Origin: Dyadobacter sp. 3J3
GTDB lineage: Bacteria; Bacteroidota; Bacteroidia; Cytophagales; Spirosomataceae
DNA: 64,000 bases
Direction of reading: 5' to 3'
Assembly (NCBI RefSeq): GCF_009801115.1
Contig: NZ_VTOL01000001.1
Span: 124,001 to 188,000, forward strand
Shown here piece by piece: positions 1 through 8,783 of this stretch; the first letter of the stretch is position 1; every line of letters starts with the position of its first letter. Both the position numbers and the translations under genes were made by a program. The notes under the pieces are model-generated. The model saw only the letters and a list, made by a program, of their open reading frames with translations, was not told where the DNA came from and ran no database searches.

Positions 1-289
1 CCCACTCCTTCTCCGACTTATCTTTTGTAACATTACGAGAACCCATCACAACATCGCCGCCATTAAAAATCAGATCAGGTTTTATTTCCAGATTTTGAAG
101 TTGGTGCAAACATTTTGTCAGCCCGTGCGCAGCCAGAATATGCGGCTGAATATGGATGTCCGTAAGATGAGCGATGCGTAAGGCACGTTTTGGCGAAGTC
201 GCTACCAGTGATTCTCCCTTTGACAGTACCGGCAAAGAAAATCCGCCGGCCAGTAATCCTATGTTTTTCAGTAAACTTCTACGCTGCAT
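1..289 (-). CDS. Calcineurin-like metallophosphoesterase, N-terminal part (runs off the left edge)
   Basis: Only the first 96 codons lie in the window; the gene reads leftwards from an ATG at 289-287. The N-terminus MQRRSLLKN followed by a hydrophobic stretch ending near LSKG looks like a twin-arginine-type or Sec export signal. It is followed by LRIAHLTDIHI (metal-binding Asp-x-His) and FNGGDVV (Gly-Asp), the first two metal motifs of calcineurin-like phosphoesterases. It is therefore probably an exported phosphohydrolase; the substrate cannot be told. The remaining motifs (GNH, GHxH) would lie outside the window. A 72-residue open frame on the opposite strand is only its shadow. Confidence 0.8.
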   Translation of the reverse strand, partial: MQRRSLLKNIGLLAGGFSLPVLSKGESLVATSPKRALRIAHLTDIHIQPHILAAHGLTKCLHQLQNLEIKPDLIFNGGDVVMGSRNVTKDKSEKEW

Positions 290-463
290 GCCATTCAGGG
301 TTGGTTATACAAAAATCGATAACCAGTATTTCCCTGACGTTTTGTTAGGGTTAAGTTATTGTTATTTAACCTTCTATGATCTTTATGATTAAAAAGTTTC
401 CAACTCTTGTAATATTGTAGTCAATCCCGCGACTAATTATTCAAACACTAGTCCAAGCAAAGT

Positions 464-955
464 ATGGAAAAAGAATTTGTCAGGCTCCTAAATCAACATC
501 GCGGAATTATTTTCAAAATCTGCAAAATTTATTGTCAAAAGGAGGAAGATCGCCAGGATCTGTTTCAGGAAATTGTGCTGCAATTGTGGAAAGCCTTTCC
601 GGCATTTAAACAAGACGCTAATGTGAGCACCTGGATGTACCGGATTGGAATGAATACTGCCATTTCCAATTACCGGAAAGAAAAAATCAGAAAATCACCG
701 GTTTCCTTTTCAAACCTGCCTTACCCCCTGCCCGATTTTTCAGAAACGGACGATTTCATTATAGAAACAGCTCCGCTTTACAAGGCTATTGATCAATTAT
801 CGCAAATTGAAAAAGCGTTGGTTTTGCTCTATCTCGATGATAAAAGTTATGAAGAAATGGCTGAAATTCTCGGAATTACGAAATCAAATGTAGGAGTAAA
901 ATTAAACCGCATAAAAGCAAAACTCGAAAAATTAATTAAATCATTCCAAAATTAA
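464..955 (+). CDS. ECF RNA polymerase sigma factor
   Basis: A 163-residue sigma-70 family protein of ECF size. Region 2 is seen at about residues 10-75 (KEEDRQDLFQEIVLQLWKA, then STWMYRIGMNTAI), and region 4 helix-turn-helix at about 110-155 (LSQIEKALVLLYLDDKSYEEMAEILGI). It should direct core polymerase to a small regulon. The membrane protein 13 bp downstream is in the position of a cognate anti-sigma or sensor partner, although it has no recognisable anti-sigma motif. The start follows an in-frame intergenic gap, with no closer upstream ATG. Which stress it answers to is not visible. Confidence 0.9.
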   Translation: MEKEFVRLLNQHRGIIFKICKIYCQKEEDRQDLFQEIVLQLWKAFPAFKQDANVSTWMYRIGMNTAISNYRKEKIRKSPVSFSNLPYPLPDFSETDDFIIETAPLYKAIDQLSQIEKALVLLYLDDKSYEEMAEILGITKSNVGVKLNRIKAKLEKLIKSFQN

Positions 956-968
956 ATCCTTATCAATC

Positions 969-1583
969 ATGAATTTAGACGAATTAAAAACGAACTGGAA
1001 AACAATAGACGATAAATTTTCTGCCACGCAAAAACTGACTGAACAAATGGTTTTATCTATGATAAAAGAGCAGTCAAAAAGTACGGTAACTAAAATTAAG
1101 AACAAGCTTGAAAGCACTTCATTCTTTTTCGGTGGCCTGTTGATTCTCTTTACAGCAATACTTACCGGAAATCCATTCGATTTTGTTCATTGGTTTGAAT
1201 TTATTCCTACAATTTTATATACGTTTCTGGTCTTTGCAGCACTTAAAATCCTGTTTCAGGAAATTATTTCCATAAGGAAAATCACTCTGACCCAGAGTAA
1301 TCTCCGTGAAAGTTTACAGAAAATCATAACATTGCAGGAAAGATTTAGGATTGTGATGAATATTATTTGGAAGATCAGTATATGCACCGGTTTTTTGTTT
1401 GGAATATCATTAATGATCAAAAACTTTGAAAAATATGGCTTAGCCAAATCTGCCTTATTAATTGGGGGTTTTGCGTTATTCGTTTTTGCCATATTTATTA
1501 CAGCAAATTCCATTTTCAAAAAACTCCCTGACGCTAGTACAGAAGAATTAAAAATAAATCTCGCCGAACTGGATGCGATTTGA
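969..1583 (+). CDS. Four-TM membrane protein, probable partner of the upstream sigma factor
   Basis: This 204-residue protein follows the sigma factor by 13 bp and should be co-transcribed. A soluble N-terminus of about 45 residues (MNLDELKTNWKTIDDKFS...) is followed by four hydrophobic segments at about 49-66, 74-94, 132-150 and 160-180, with a charged loop between the pairs. Similar small membrane proteins sit behind ECF sigma genes in Bacteroidota and may hold the sigma factor at the membrane. That role is inferred from position; no catalytic motif or zinc-anti-sigma motif was found. Confidence 0.7.
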   Translation: MNLDELKTNWKTIDDKFSATQKLTEQMVLSMIKEQSKSTVTKIKNKLESTSFFFGGLLILFTAILTGNPFDFVHWFEFIPTILYTFLVFAALKILFQEIISIRKITLTQSNLRESLQKIITLQERFRIVMNIIWKISICTGFLFGISLMIKNFEKYGLAKSALLIGGFALFVFAIFITANSIFKKLPDASTEELKINLAELDAI

Positions 1584-1695
1584 AAAATAATAATTCCTAA
1601 AAATTCCCGACCTTTGCAATCCGAAAATTTATCAACAGTAAAAATCAGAATCCCCCAGATGACCGGTTTTAATTAAGGAAATCTGACCTCAAAAT

Positions 1696-3822
1696 ATGAA
1701 AGTTTGCATTGCTGAAAAGCCAAGTGTAGCGAAAGATATTGCCGAAGTACTCGGAGCAAAGCAGCGAAAAGATGGTTATTGGGAGGGCAACGGCTACCAG
1801 GTAACCTGGACATTCGGACATTTTTGCACACTAAAAGAACCTCACGATTATCACGAACGCTGGAAATTCTGGCGTTTGGAAGATCTTCCGATGATTCCTT
1901 CCAGTTTTGGCATTAAACTTATCGACAACCCCGGCGCGCTCAAACAATTTGCAGTGATTGAATATCTGGTCAAAAACTGTGAAGAAGTAATTAATTGTGG
2001 TGATGCGGGCCAGGAAGGGGAACTGATCCAGCGTTGGGTTTTATTGAAGGCTAAATGTGCAGTTCCCGTAAAAAGGTTATGGATTTCGTCCCTGACCGAA
2101 CAGGCGATCAGGGAAGGCTTTGAAAAGCTAAAAGAAAGCGATCAGTATAACAATTTATACGCAGCAGGAAGCGCCAGAGCTATCGGCGACTGGTTGCTGG
2201 GCATGAATGCAACCCGGCTTTTTACGAAAAAATTCGGGCAAGGAAAAGTCGTCTTGTCTATCGGACGAGTGCAAACGCCAACTTTGGCTGTTATTGTTCA
2301 GCGACAAAAAGAGATCAATGCTTTTGTTTCAGAAGAATATTGGGAGCTGAAAACCATTTATCGGGAAACGGAATTTACTGCAACCATTGACCGTATTAAA
2401 AAAGTTGAAAAAGCAGAAAAAGGACTTATATACCTTGGTGAACATCCTTTTGAAATTACTTCTTTTGAAAGAAAAGAAGGAAAGGAAGGAAATCCCCGGC
2501 TTTTCGATTTGACTTCCTTACAGGTTGAAGGGAATAAAAAATACGGTTATTCGGCGGAAGACACATTAAAATTTATCCAGAATTTATACGAGAAAAAATT
2601 CGTCACCTACCCCAGGGTTGATACTACTTATCTTTCCGAAGATTTGCACCCGAAAATCGCCGGAATTTTACAGGATTTGAAACCCTATGCGAACCTGACG
2701 GCGGTGCTTCTGGAAAAGCCGATTCCAAAATCCAAAATGGTTTTTGATGACAAAAAGGTAACCGATCACCACGCCATTATCCCGACGGGCGTATTTCCAA
2801 ATCACGTCAGTCAGGATGAAAAACGGATTTATGATTTGATTGTCAGACGATTTATTGCTGCTTTTTATCCGGAATGTAAAGTCGCGAATACAACGGTTTT
2901 GGGGAAAGTTGGTCAGGTTGAATTTAAAGCAACCGGAAAGCAGATTCTGGAACCGGGCTGGCGGGAAGTGTATGCCAATGATGCCTCCGCAAGAAAAGAA
3001 GCTGCCGACGAAGAAAGGATTATGCCGGATTTTGTCGTTGGCGAAAGCGGGCCACATGAACCTCGGATTCACCATGGAAAAACATCGCCGCCAAAAGCAT
3101 TTACGGAAGCAACTTTGCTTCGGGCTATGGAAACTGCCGGAAAACAGGTTGAAGATGAGGAAATGCGGGAAATCCTGAAAGACAATGGAATTGGTCGCCC
3201 GTCCACGCGCGCTAATATCATTGAAACCCTTTTCAAGAGAAAATATATTGAAAAGAAAAAGAAGAATTTATTCGCAACCCAAACCGGAATTGACCTGATT
3301 GATACCATTCAAAATGAGCTTTTGAAAAGTGCAGAACTTACCGGAAACTGGGAACGAAAACTGCGCTTGATCGAAAAAGGCGAATATTCGATGGAAACCT
3401 TCAAGCAGGAATTGATCCAGATGGTTGTTGAACTCACGAAAGAGGTTATGTCCAACCGTGGTGGAACGATCAGCATTGCGCAGGATATTCCTGTTGTTGT
3501 TGAAAAAGAGGAAAAAGTAAAAAGAGAGGCCAAACCAAAAGAGCCAAAAGAAGAAGTTTCCATTGAAACACTAACCTGTCCAAAGTGTAAGCAACATTTG
3601 TTAAAAAAAGGAAAAACAGCCTATGGATGCAGCAATTTCCAGGCTTGCGGATTTAAAATTCCTTTTGAATTAATGAGCAAAAAATTAACAGACAAACACG
3701 TTTTTGATCTTTTGAGCAAAGGAAAAACAGCAAAAATTAAAGGTTTAATCATTCCTGGAAGTGACGCACCTATTGATGCAAAACTAGTCATGAATGGCGA
3801 TTTCAATATCGGAGTTGAATAA
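1696..3822 (+). CDS. topB: Type IA DNA topoisomerase III
   Basis: A 708-residue type IA topoisomerase that passes single DNA strands and decatenates DNA. The TOPRIM domain starts at residue 1 (KVCIAEKPSVAKDIA) and carries the acidic metal motif DAGQEGE at 103-109. The catalytic tyrosine is Tyr305 in FVTYPRVDT. HHAIIPTG and GIGRPSTRANIIETL are further family motifs. The C-terminus holds one zinc-ribbon-like module with four cysteines (TCPKCKQ ... GCSNFQACGF, about 626-652), so at least part of the DNA-binding tail is retained. The length fits TopB. It stands alone, with no conjugation genes nearby, so it looks like the housekeeping copy rather than an integrative-element copy. A CGACCTTTGC element 80 bp upstream may be its promoter. 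Confidence 0.95.
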   Translation: MKVCIAEKPSVAKDIAEVLGAKQRKDGYWEGNGYQVTWTFGHFCTLKEPHDYHERWKFWRLEDLPMIPSSFGIKLIDNPGALKQFAVIEYLVKNCEEVINCGDAGQEGELIQRWVLLKAKCAVPVKRLWISSLTEQAIREGFEKLKESDQYNNLYAAGSARAIGDWLLGMNATRLFTKKFGQGKVVLSIGRVQTPTLAVIVQRQKEINAFVSEEYWELKTIYRETEFTATIDRIKKVEKAEKGLIYLGEHPFEITSFERKEGKEGNPRLFDLTSLQVEGNKKYGYSAEDTLKFIQNLYEKKFVTYPRVDTTYLSEDLHPKIAGILQDLKPYANLTAVLLEKPIPKSKMVFDDKKVTDHHAIIPTGVFPNHVSQDEKRIYDLIVRRFIAAFYPECKVANTTVLGKVGQVEFKATGKQILEPGWREVYANDASARKEAADEERIMPDFVVGESGPHEPRIHHGKTSPPKAFTEATLLRAMETAGKQVEDEEMREILKDNGIGRPSTRANIIETLFKRKYIEKKKKNLFATQTGIDLIDTIQNELLKSAELTGNWERKLRLIEKGEYSMETFKQELIQMVVELTKEVMSNRGGTISIAQDIPVVVEKEEKVKREAKPKEPKEEVSIETLTCPKCKQHLLKKGKTAYGCSNFQACGFKIPFELMSKKLTDKHVFDLLSKGKTAKIKGLIIPGSDAPIDAKLVMNGDFNIGVE

Positions 3823-4030
3823 TATTTTTTATTAAAATAATATTATTTAAATAAGGATAATCAATAGCAAATTTATTTAGAAACTCCTTCTACATTCTGT
3901 TTTGAAGCTTTTTTAAATTCAGTTATTCCCTATACGATTAATCACTACCGGATACTTATTTTTTTCTAAAAAAGTAAAATACCGTTAACTAATTCACTGT
4001 TGTTTAACAGGTTAAAACGAAGTACTTTGG

Positions 4031-5116
4031 ATGAACACACAAATCCAGAGCACATTGCACACTTCATTCTACATATTCTTATTATTTTTTCTTCACATTT
4101 GCACCTTGTGTTTTGCACAAGTGCGACTTCAAAAAATACTGGTCAATGGAAAGGAAATTTCAGTTGCCAAACGCCCCATTTCCCTGACCGCAGGAGCCAA
4201 TGATCTGATCCTTGAATTCACTTCTGAAAAAAGAGATTCTATAACCTATTTATATCGACTAAAAGGACTTGAAACTTCATGGATAGCAACCAAATATCCT
4301 GTGGCCAGATATCAGGATTTAACCGGAGGGGCATACACATTTGAGATCAAAAGTCTGATTGACAAAAAACTGATTTCAACTTCCAAAATTGGAATTATAA
4401 AGAAAAAAGCTTTTTGGAATGAAATATGGTTTATTCCCGCAATCATTTTGTACGCGTTGGTTGTGATTGGTGTTGGTATTTATTTATTTCTTCTATATGA
4501 TTTTCGGCAGAAACTCAGGATGCAAAGTGTCCGGAATCAAATTGCGGCCGATTTGCATGACGAGGTCGGCTCCAACCTGAACAGTATTGCCATTTTCGTA
4601 GAAATTTTACGAAAAAATGCCCCGGCTAATATGTTGCCTATCCTCGAAAAAATAATCGAGAATTCTACCGAATCCGTATCGCTTATGCAGGATACTGTCT
4701 GGACGATTAATCCCAAAAACGACAGTATTTACAAACTTTTCGACCGGATGAATTCCTTTGCGTCACAGCTTTTAGCAGGAAAAGATATTGCTTTTGACTT
4801 TTCCGTACGTGCCGACCTGAAAAAGATAAACTTCACGATGGATCAGCGAAAAAGTGTCTATCTGATTTATAAGGAAGCCATCAACAACATTGTTAAACAC
4901 GCCGAAGCAACAAAAGTCAATGTTACGATTGACTGGCTAAAAGATACGTTGGAAATACTGATTGAAGACAATGGCAGGGGTTTTGACACTTCTACAAACT
5001 TTGAAGGAAATGGATTACACAACTTTAAAGAAAGAGCTTTGGAATCGGATATTGGGTTAATTATTGAATCGGAAAAAGAAAAAGGAACCCGAATTAAAAT
5101 GTCTGTCGAGCCCTGA
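4031..5116 (+). CDS. NarL-type sensor histidine kinase with extracellular Y_Y_Y-like domain
   Basis: A 361-residue membrane kinase. Residues 1-29 form a cleavable signal peptide (…CTLCFAQ). About 40-125 is a beta domain resembling the Y_Y_Y domain that usually ends two-component regulator propellers; here the propeller itself is absent. A TM helix lies at about 134-157. The HisKA_3 dimerisation box DLHDEVGSNL carries phospho-acceptor His176, followed by an HATPase_c domain (AINNIVKHAE, IEDNGRGFD, GNGLHNFKERA). It should phosphorylate the LuxR-type regulator 108 bp downstream. The short periplasmic part suggests it senses through a partner or through the membrane; the signal is unknown. Confidence 0.9.
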   Translation: MNTQIQSTLHTSFYIFLLFFLHICTLCFAQVRLQKILVNGKEISVAKRPISLTAGANDLILEFTSEKRDSITYLYRLKGLETSWIATKYPVARYQDLTGGAYTFEIKSLIDKKLISTSKIGIIKKKAFWNEIWFIPAIILYALVVIGVGIYLFLLYDFRQKLRMQSVRNQIAADLHDEVGSNLNSIAIFVEILRKNAPANMLPILEKIIENSTESVSLMQDTVWTINPKNDSIYKLFDRMNSFASQLLAGKDIAFDFSVRADLKKINFTMDQRKSVYLIYKEAINNIVKHAEATKVNVTIDWLKDTLEILIEDNGRGFDTSTNFEGNGLHNFKERALESDIGLIIESEKEKGTRIKMSVEP

Positions 5117-5224
5117 AAAAGGAATTTGGTATCCATAATATTATTGATTTTCCAGGCAAAAAAAACCTGCGACTTTTGAGGCATAGTAAGCGTGTACATT
5201 TAAATACCTCCCTGAGGTTTAGCT

Positions 5225-5860
5225 ATGATCCGAGTTGTGCTGTTTGAGGATAATAAAAATCTTAGAGAAAGCCTCGCGCTTTACCTCTCAGGGACTGAAG
5301 GGATCTGGTTTTCAGGCGCATTTCCAAACGCAAAAGAAGCGTGGCCACTCATAAAAAAACATAAACCGGATGTGGTACTGATGGATATCCAGATGCCTCA
5401 AAGATCTGGCATAGAGGCCATGACGGAAATAAAGAAAAATTCACCGCAAACAAAAGTTTTAATCCAAACCGTTTTTGAAGACGATGATAAAATTTTTCAG
5501 TCTATTTGTTCCGGTGCGTCCGGATACCTGATCAAAAGCCCCGATCCTGAAATTTATGTGCAGGCAATCCGGGAAGTTTATTCCGGCGGATCACACCTGA
5601 GCCCATCCATTGCCCGCCGGGTGTTGGAAATGTTTCAGCATCAGTTTGTAAAAAGCGAACACACCTACGTAGAACTTACCCAGCGCGAAAAAGAAATTTT
5701 GAGCTGTATGGTAAAAGGCCTGAGCTATAAAATGATCGCAGATACCTGCGGCATTGCATTCAGCACGGTAGCAACACACGTGAATCACATTTACGAAAAA
5801 CTACATGTCAATTCTGCGCCGGAAGCTGTTGTGAAGGCGTTGGAGTGGCGGTTGGTTTGA
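5225..5860 (+). CDS. LuxR/NarL-family response regulator
   Basis: A 211-residue two-domain regulator. The receiver domain spans residues 1-120, with acidic pocket E8/D9, phospho-acceptor Asp54 (VVLMDIQMPQ) and Lys104 (LIKSPDP). The LuxR-type helix-turn-helix spans about 147-205 (LTQREKEILSCMVKGLSYKMIA, VATHVNHIYEKLHV). It is the expected partner of the histidine kinase just upstream. Targets are not visible; the secreted protease operon that begins 26 bp downstream could be read in the same direction from the same transcript. Confidence 0.92.
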   Translation: MIRVVLFEDNKNLRESLALYLSGTEGIWFSGAFPNAKEAWPLIKKHKPDVVLMDIQMPQRSGIEAMTEIKKNSPQTKVLIQTVFEDDDKIFQSICSGASGYLIKSPDPEIYVQAIREVYSGGSHLSPSIARRVLEMFQHQFVKSEHTYVELTQREKEILSCMVKGLSYKMIADTCGIAFSTVATHVNHIYEKLHVNSAPEAVVKALEWRLV

Positions 5861-5886
5861 AAGAAAATTAATAACAAATTTCTAAA

Positions 5887-7278
5887 ATGAAGTCGATAAT
5901 CAGCTTTCTGTTACTTTCTATTTTTTTTCTTTTCCAACCGTGTATTGCTCAAAATAAGAGTAATATACACAGAGATTTTGCAAAAATTGATATTGCTACA
6001 ACTCACCGACTTCCCTTTTATTCAGGGCCGTCGAGAACGATAAAAAATATAAAGAACATTCAATTAATTCCCCAGATAACATCCAGGCTCTGTTGGGCGG
6101 CGGGAATAGAAATGATTCTAAAACTGTATGATCCTACCATATCAATCCAAAAAATACTAGCCGCCAGAGACAGCTCCTATGTGTATGGTAGCGCCCCTGA
6201 AAATTGTAACACACTATTATTTAGTAGTAATGACACGTTATCCCGTGATTGGAATACCCCAATAGATGAAACAGATGAAGAGCCTTTTAAACAAAAAGAA
6301 ATAGAAACTACTTTGTCCAAATTAGGTTATTTCTCGAATGAAGATGCGCCGGTTCTTGAATGGCCACTCGTAATAAGGCAAATTGATAACTGTCATCCTT
6401 TTTTAATATCAATTTACGATTCTGGTCCAAAGGGAGATGATTCAAAAAGACACATTGTTGTGGTCAAGGGATATTGGATTGGACGACGAGGCAATAAGAA
6501 TCTTATTGTGTATGACCCCTACGGTAATTGTGTGGGGCAGGTTTATTCATTGGATTTTAAATCATTATCAAATCCTGGCAGTTGTAACATGCTTTATAAT
6601 TATGTTATAAACATAGATAAAAAAACGAATAATCAGTGTCTTGCTTGCAATACACTGATTGTAAACCAAACGACAGAAGAAAGAGACCTATATTTAAGAA
6701 CAGCATTTAGTCTAAACTCAGATTCCTTACTAGCTAGTAAAAATTCTAATGAATTATTACTCAAAAATGAAATCCCCGTTAAGATAATTTCAGAAAAAAA
6801 ACTTGAATCCGCAAATGAAATTTCTGATGATATATATGTTGACTTTAAAATTAGAGACATAGTCTTAGATAAAAATACCGTTATTCGGATACAAAAAATC
6901 AACAACGCTAAATGGGAAATCCTCAGAGTGATGGAGAATTTTTATGCAACAGAGTTGACTGAAAAACTTCCTAAGGAATATATTATTTCTCCTTCCCTGA
7001 ATGAAGGCTTTTTTAAATCAAAAATTGATGGAAATCTAACCCCACAATATAATATTAGTGAGAAGCTCAATACTGAAACAATTCTTAAACCTAACGAATT
7101 TCAAAAGATAATTAAAGAACAGAATCTCATTAATGCTAACAATGATTCCAGATTCAAATTACAAAGAAATATTTTAATAATTCAACAAAAAGCAACCGAT
7201 TTGAATGGTTTGATTTACAAACCCCAGTTAGAAGTGTTAAAAGAAAAACTAAACCAGATAATAACTAAATCATATTAA
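5887..7278 (+). CDS. Secreted papain-like cysteine protease (C39/C70-like fold)
   Basis: A 463-residue protein with a signal peptide (about 1-21, ...FQPCIAQ). Its first half carries a papain-like triad: Cys69 in QITSRLCWAAGIEM, His189 in KRHIVVVKGYW and Asp210 in LIVYDPYGNC. The Cys-Trp-Ala-Ala box and the catalytic H/D spacing match Peptidase_C39_2/C70-like enzymes, not classic C39 bacteriocin transporters, because there is no ABC or membrane part. The second half (about 235-463) is Asn/Lys-rich and unrecognised. It is followed at 21 bp by a small soluble protein and then a membrane protein, which probably form one operon. Substrate unknown. By eye the three genes look more AT-rich than their neighbours, a possible sign of transfer. 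Confidence 0.75.
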   Translation: MKSIISFLLLSIFFLFQPCIAQNKSNIHRDFAKIDIATTHRLPFYSGPSRTIKNIKNIQLIPQITSRLCWAAGIEMILKLYDPTISIQKILAARDSSYVYGSAPENCNTLLFSSNDTLSRDWNTPIDETDEEPFKQKEIETTLSKLGYFSNEDAPVLEWPLVIRQIDNCHPFLISIYDSGPKGDDSKRHIVVVKGYWIGRRGNKNLIVYDPYGNCVGQVYSLDFKSLSNPGSCNMLYNYVINIDKKTNNQCLACNTLIVNQTTEERDLYLRTAFSLNSDSLLASKNSNELLLKNEIPVKIISEKKLESANEISDDIYVDFKIRDIVLDKNTVIRIQKINNAKWEILRVMENFYATELTEKLPKEYIISPSLNEGFFKSKIDGNLTPQYNISEKLNTETILKPNEFQKIIKEQNLINANNDSRFKLQRNILIIQQKATDLNGLIYKPQLEVLKEKLNQIITKSY

Positions 7279-7299
7279 ACTTTAAAACTCATCACAACT

Positions 7300-7755
7300 A
7301 TGGCACATTTAATAGGAGAAGACCCGCAAGCGATTTTCAGATTTAACATTCTTAAAGCGGAGGTGTTTGAATATTGGGGAGGAGAAAACGAAGAGATAGG
7401 CCATCCAATTTACTCCCTTTTACTTATCCGAATGATGTATGAATCTCCAACAAAACACGTAGCGCTTCGAGTCGAAAATTTTGAAGACAAAACCCGGGTA
7501 ACTGCAAGCTGGATGACTATCGACATAAACCATTTGCCTGCTGACTCGGAAGCCTTAAATGTATTTTATGCCATTCTTGATGAGGCTACCATTGGCTTTA
7601 TTACTGCAAATAAGAATTTCCCGATCATAAATGCACGATTTGGGAGACATTCTAACGGAAACCAATTTTATGTTTTCTTTAATAAATCGAGCATTAAAGC
7701 AAAACTAGGAGGTAGTGGAGCTGATACGGATGGAAGTGGAGCAGTAGTTCGATAA
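7300..7755 (+). CDS. Unrecognised 151-residue protein in the protease operon
   Basis: Not recognised. It is predicted soluble, without signal peptide or TM segment. It contains alternating beta-rich stretches (HPIYSLLLIRMMYES, KHVALRVENFEDKTRVTASW, NQFYVFFNKSS) and ends in a Gly/Ser/Asp-rich tail (KLGGSGADTDGSGAVVR). It lies between the secreted cysteine protease and a seven-helix membrane protein, with 21-bp and 9-bp gaps, so it is surely part of that unit. A substrate or inhibitor of the protease is one possibility, but nothing in the sequence tests it. Confidence 0.55.
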   Translation: MAHLIGEDPQAIFRFNILKAEVFEYWGGENEEIGHPIYSLLLIRMMYESPTKHVALRVENFEDKTRVTASWMTIDINHLPADSEALNVFYAILDEATIGFITANKNFPIINARFGRHSNGNQFYVFFNKSSIKAKLGGSGADTDGSGAVVR

Positions 7756-7764
7756 CTCAGTTTT

Positions 7765-8499
7765 ATGAATTACTTATCGCCAGAAGAGCAATATTACAAT
7801 CAGATATTAATTTTTTTCGATGGGGTTAGCCTATTATTTTGGCTAATCCCACTGCCTTTTATTTTAATAAATTGGAAGTATCTCGGTGAACCGTTGAAAT
7901 TATTTGGCAAATATCTTATCACTACACTCGCATTACATGTTCTGGAACAAATTCATATTTGGACAGTTTTAAAATATGATCCTTATTGGGAGTTTATGAA
8001 AAAACTCGACATAACTGATACTAATTTTCTAAATATATCCTATCGTCTCGCATCATACATATTTCTGAGTTTTTTTTATTTCAAAATACTCAATTCCAGA
8101 ACAAAAGTATCTGTTAATACACTTATCGTAATTCAATGTTCATTTGTAATTATAATCTACTTTTTTATAGACGGCTACAATAAGTTTGGTACAGTCAATT
8201 CAACCCTAAATCGAACATTTCAAATAGTACTGCCACTTATTTACCTTAGAAAAATATCAATCTCCAAATTAAATTCCAACATCTGGGAAAACTCATTTGT
8301 GCTGATTACAATTGGTCTTTTGGTAACCAATATTTTATCGCTTTGTTTATCTTTTTTTAGCTCAGGGCTTCATGAAGCAAATTTTATTTTATATGTTAAA
8401 ACAGTTATATTCAGAAATGTAATAAGCCTAATTGGCGAGGTTTTATTTGCCAATGCGTTCATAAATTACAAAACAACCTCGAAGCTAAATAAGAGATAA
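7765..8499 (+). CDS. Polytopic membrane protein (about seven TM helices)
   Basis: A 244-residue protein of almost entirely hydrophobic helices (for example LLFWLIPLPFILINW, YLITTLALHVLEQ, FVIIIYFFIDGY, SFVLITIGLLVTNILSL), ending in a basic tail. No catalytic motif is seen. It is the last gene of the three-gene run beginning with the secreted cysteine protease, 9 bp behind the previous stop. The layout resembles the small seven-helix membrane proteins often found in Bacteroidota accessory operons. Function unknown. Confidence 0.6.
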   Translation: MNYLSPEEQYYNQILIFFDGVSLLFWLIPLPFILINWKYLGEPLKLFGKYLITTLALHVLEQIHIWTVLKYDPYWEFMKKLDITDTNFLNISYRLASYIFLSFFYFKILNSRTKVSVNTLIVIQCSFVIIIYFFIDGYNKFGTVNSTLNRTFQIVLPLIYLRKISISKLNSNIWENSFVLITIGLLVTNILSLCLSFFSSGLHEANFILYVKTVIFRNVISLIGEVLFANAFINYKTTSKLNKR

Positions 8500-8596
8500 T
8501 AAATATAACGAAGTCCAACAGCCAATAATTTACAACTGGCAACTTGTAATGATAAATGATTTTGAAACTTATTTTAAAATCTCTATTTAATTTTAC

Positions 8597-8663
8597 GTAT
8601 CCCTCCCCAAAATTGTCTATTTCCCCTTCCCCAACTTCTCCCGAAATTTGACCTGTTAAATCA
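8597..8663 (+). repeat. Imperfect direct repeat, copy 1 (upstream of propeller gene)
   Basis: The stretch from gtatcc through the C-rich core cccaacttctcccgaaattt closely resembles 10206-10265, just downstream of the same gene. By eye about four of five bases agree across roughly 50 bases. A weaker third version is at 11261-11300. The repeats flank the propeller gene and its decayed sister, which points to an old tandem duplication. The rest of the 8500-8783 gap shows nothing else recognisable. Confidence 0.65.
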
Positions 8664-8783
8664 ACAGAGTCTCTAAATCATACCATTACAGCCTAAAACG
8701 AAATCCGTATTTCCCATGGTTGGAATCCCTATGTCTTTTCAATATCCTTTCTCATTCTCTACACTTTCCAAAATCTCAGACCA

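Noticed and set aside
2668..3075. 135-residue minus-strand open frame in topB
   Set aside because: Shadow of the topoisomerase coding sequence.
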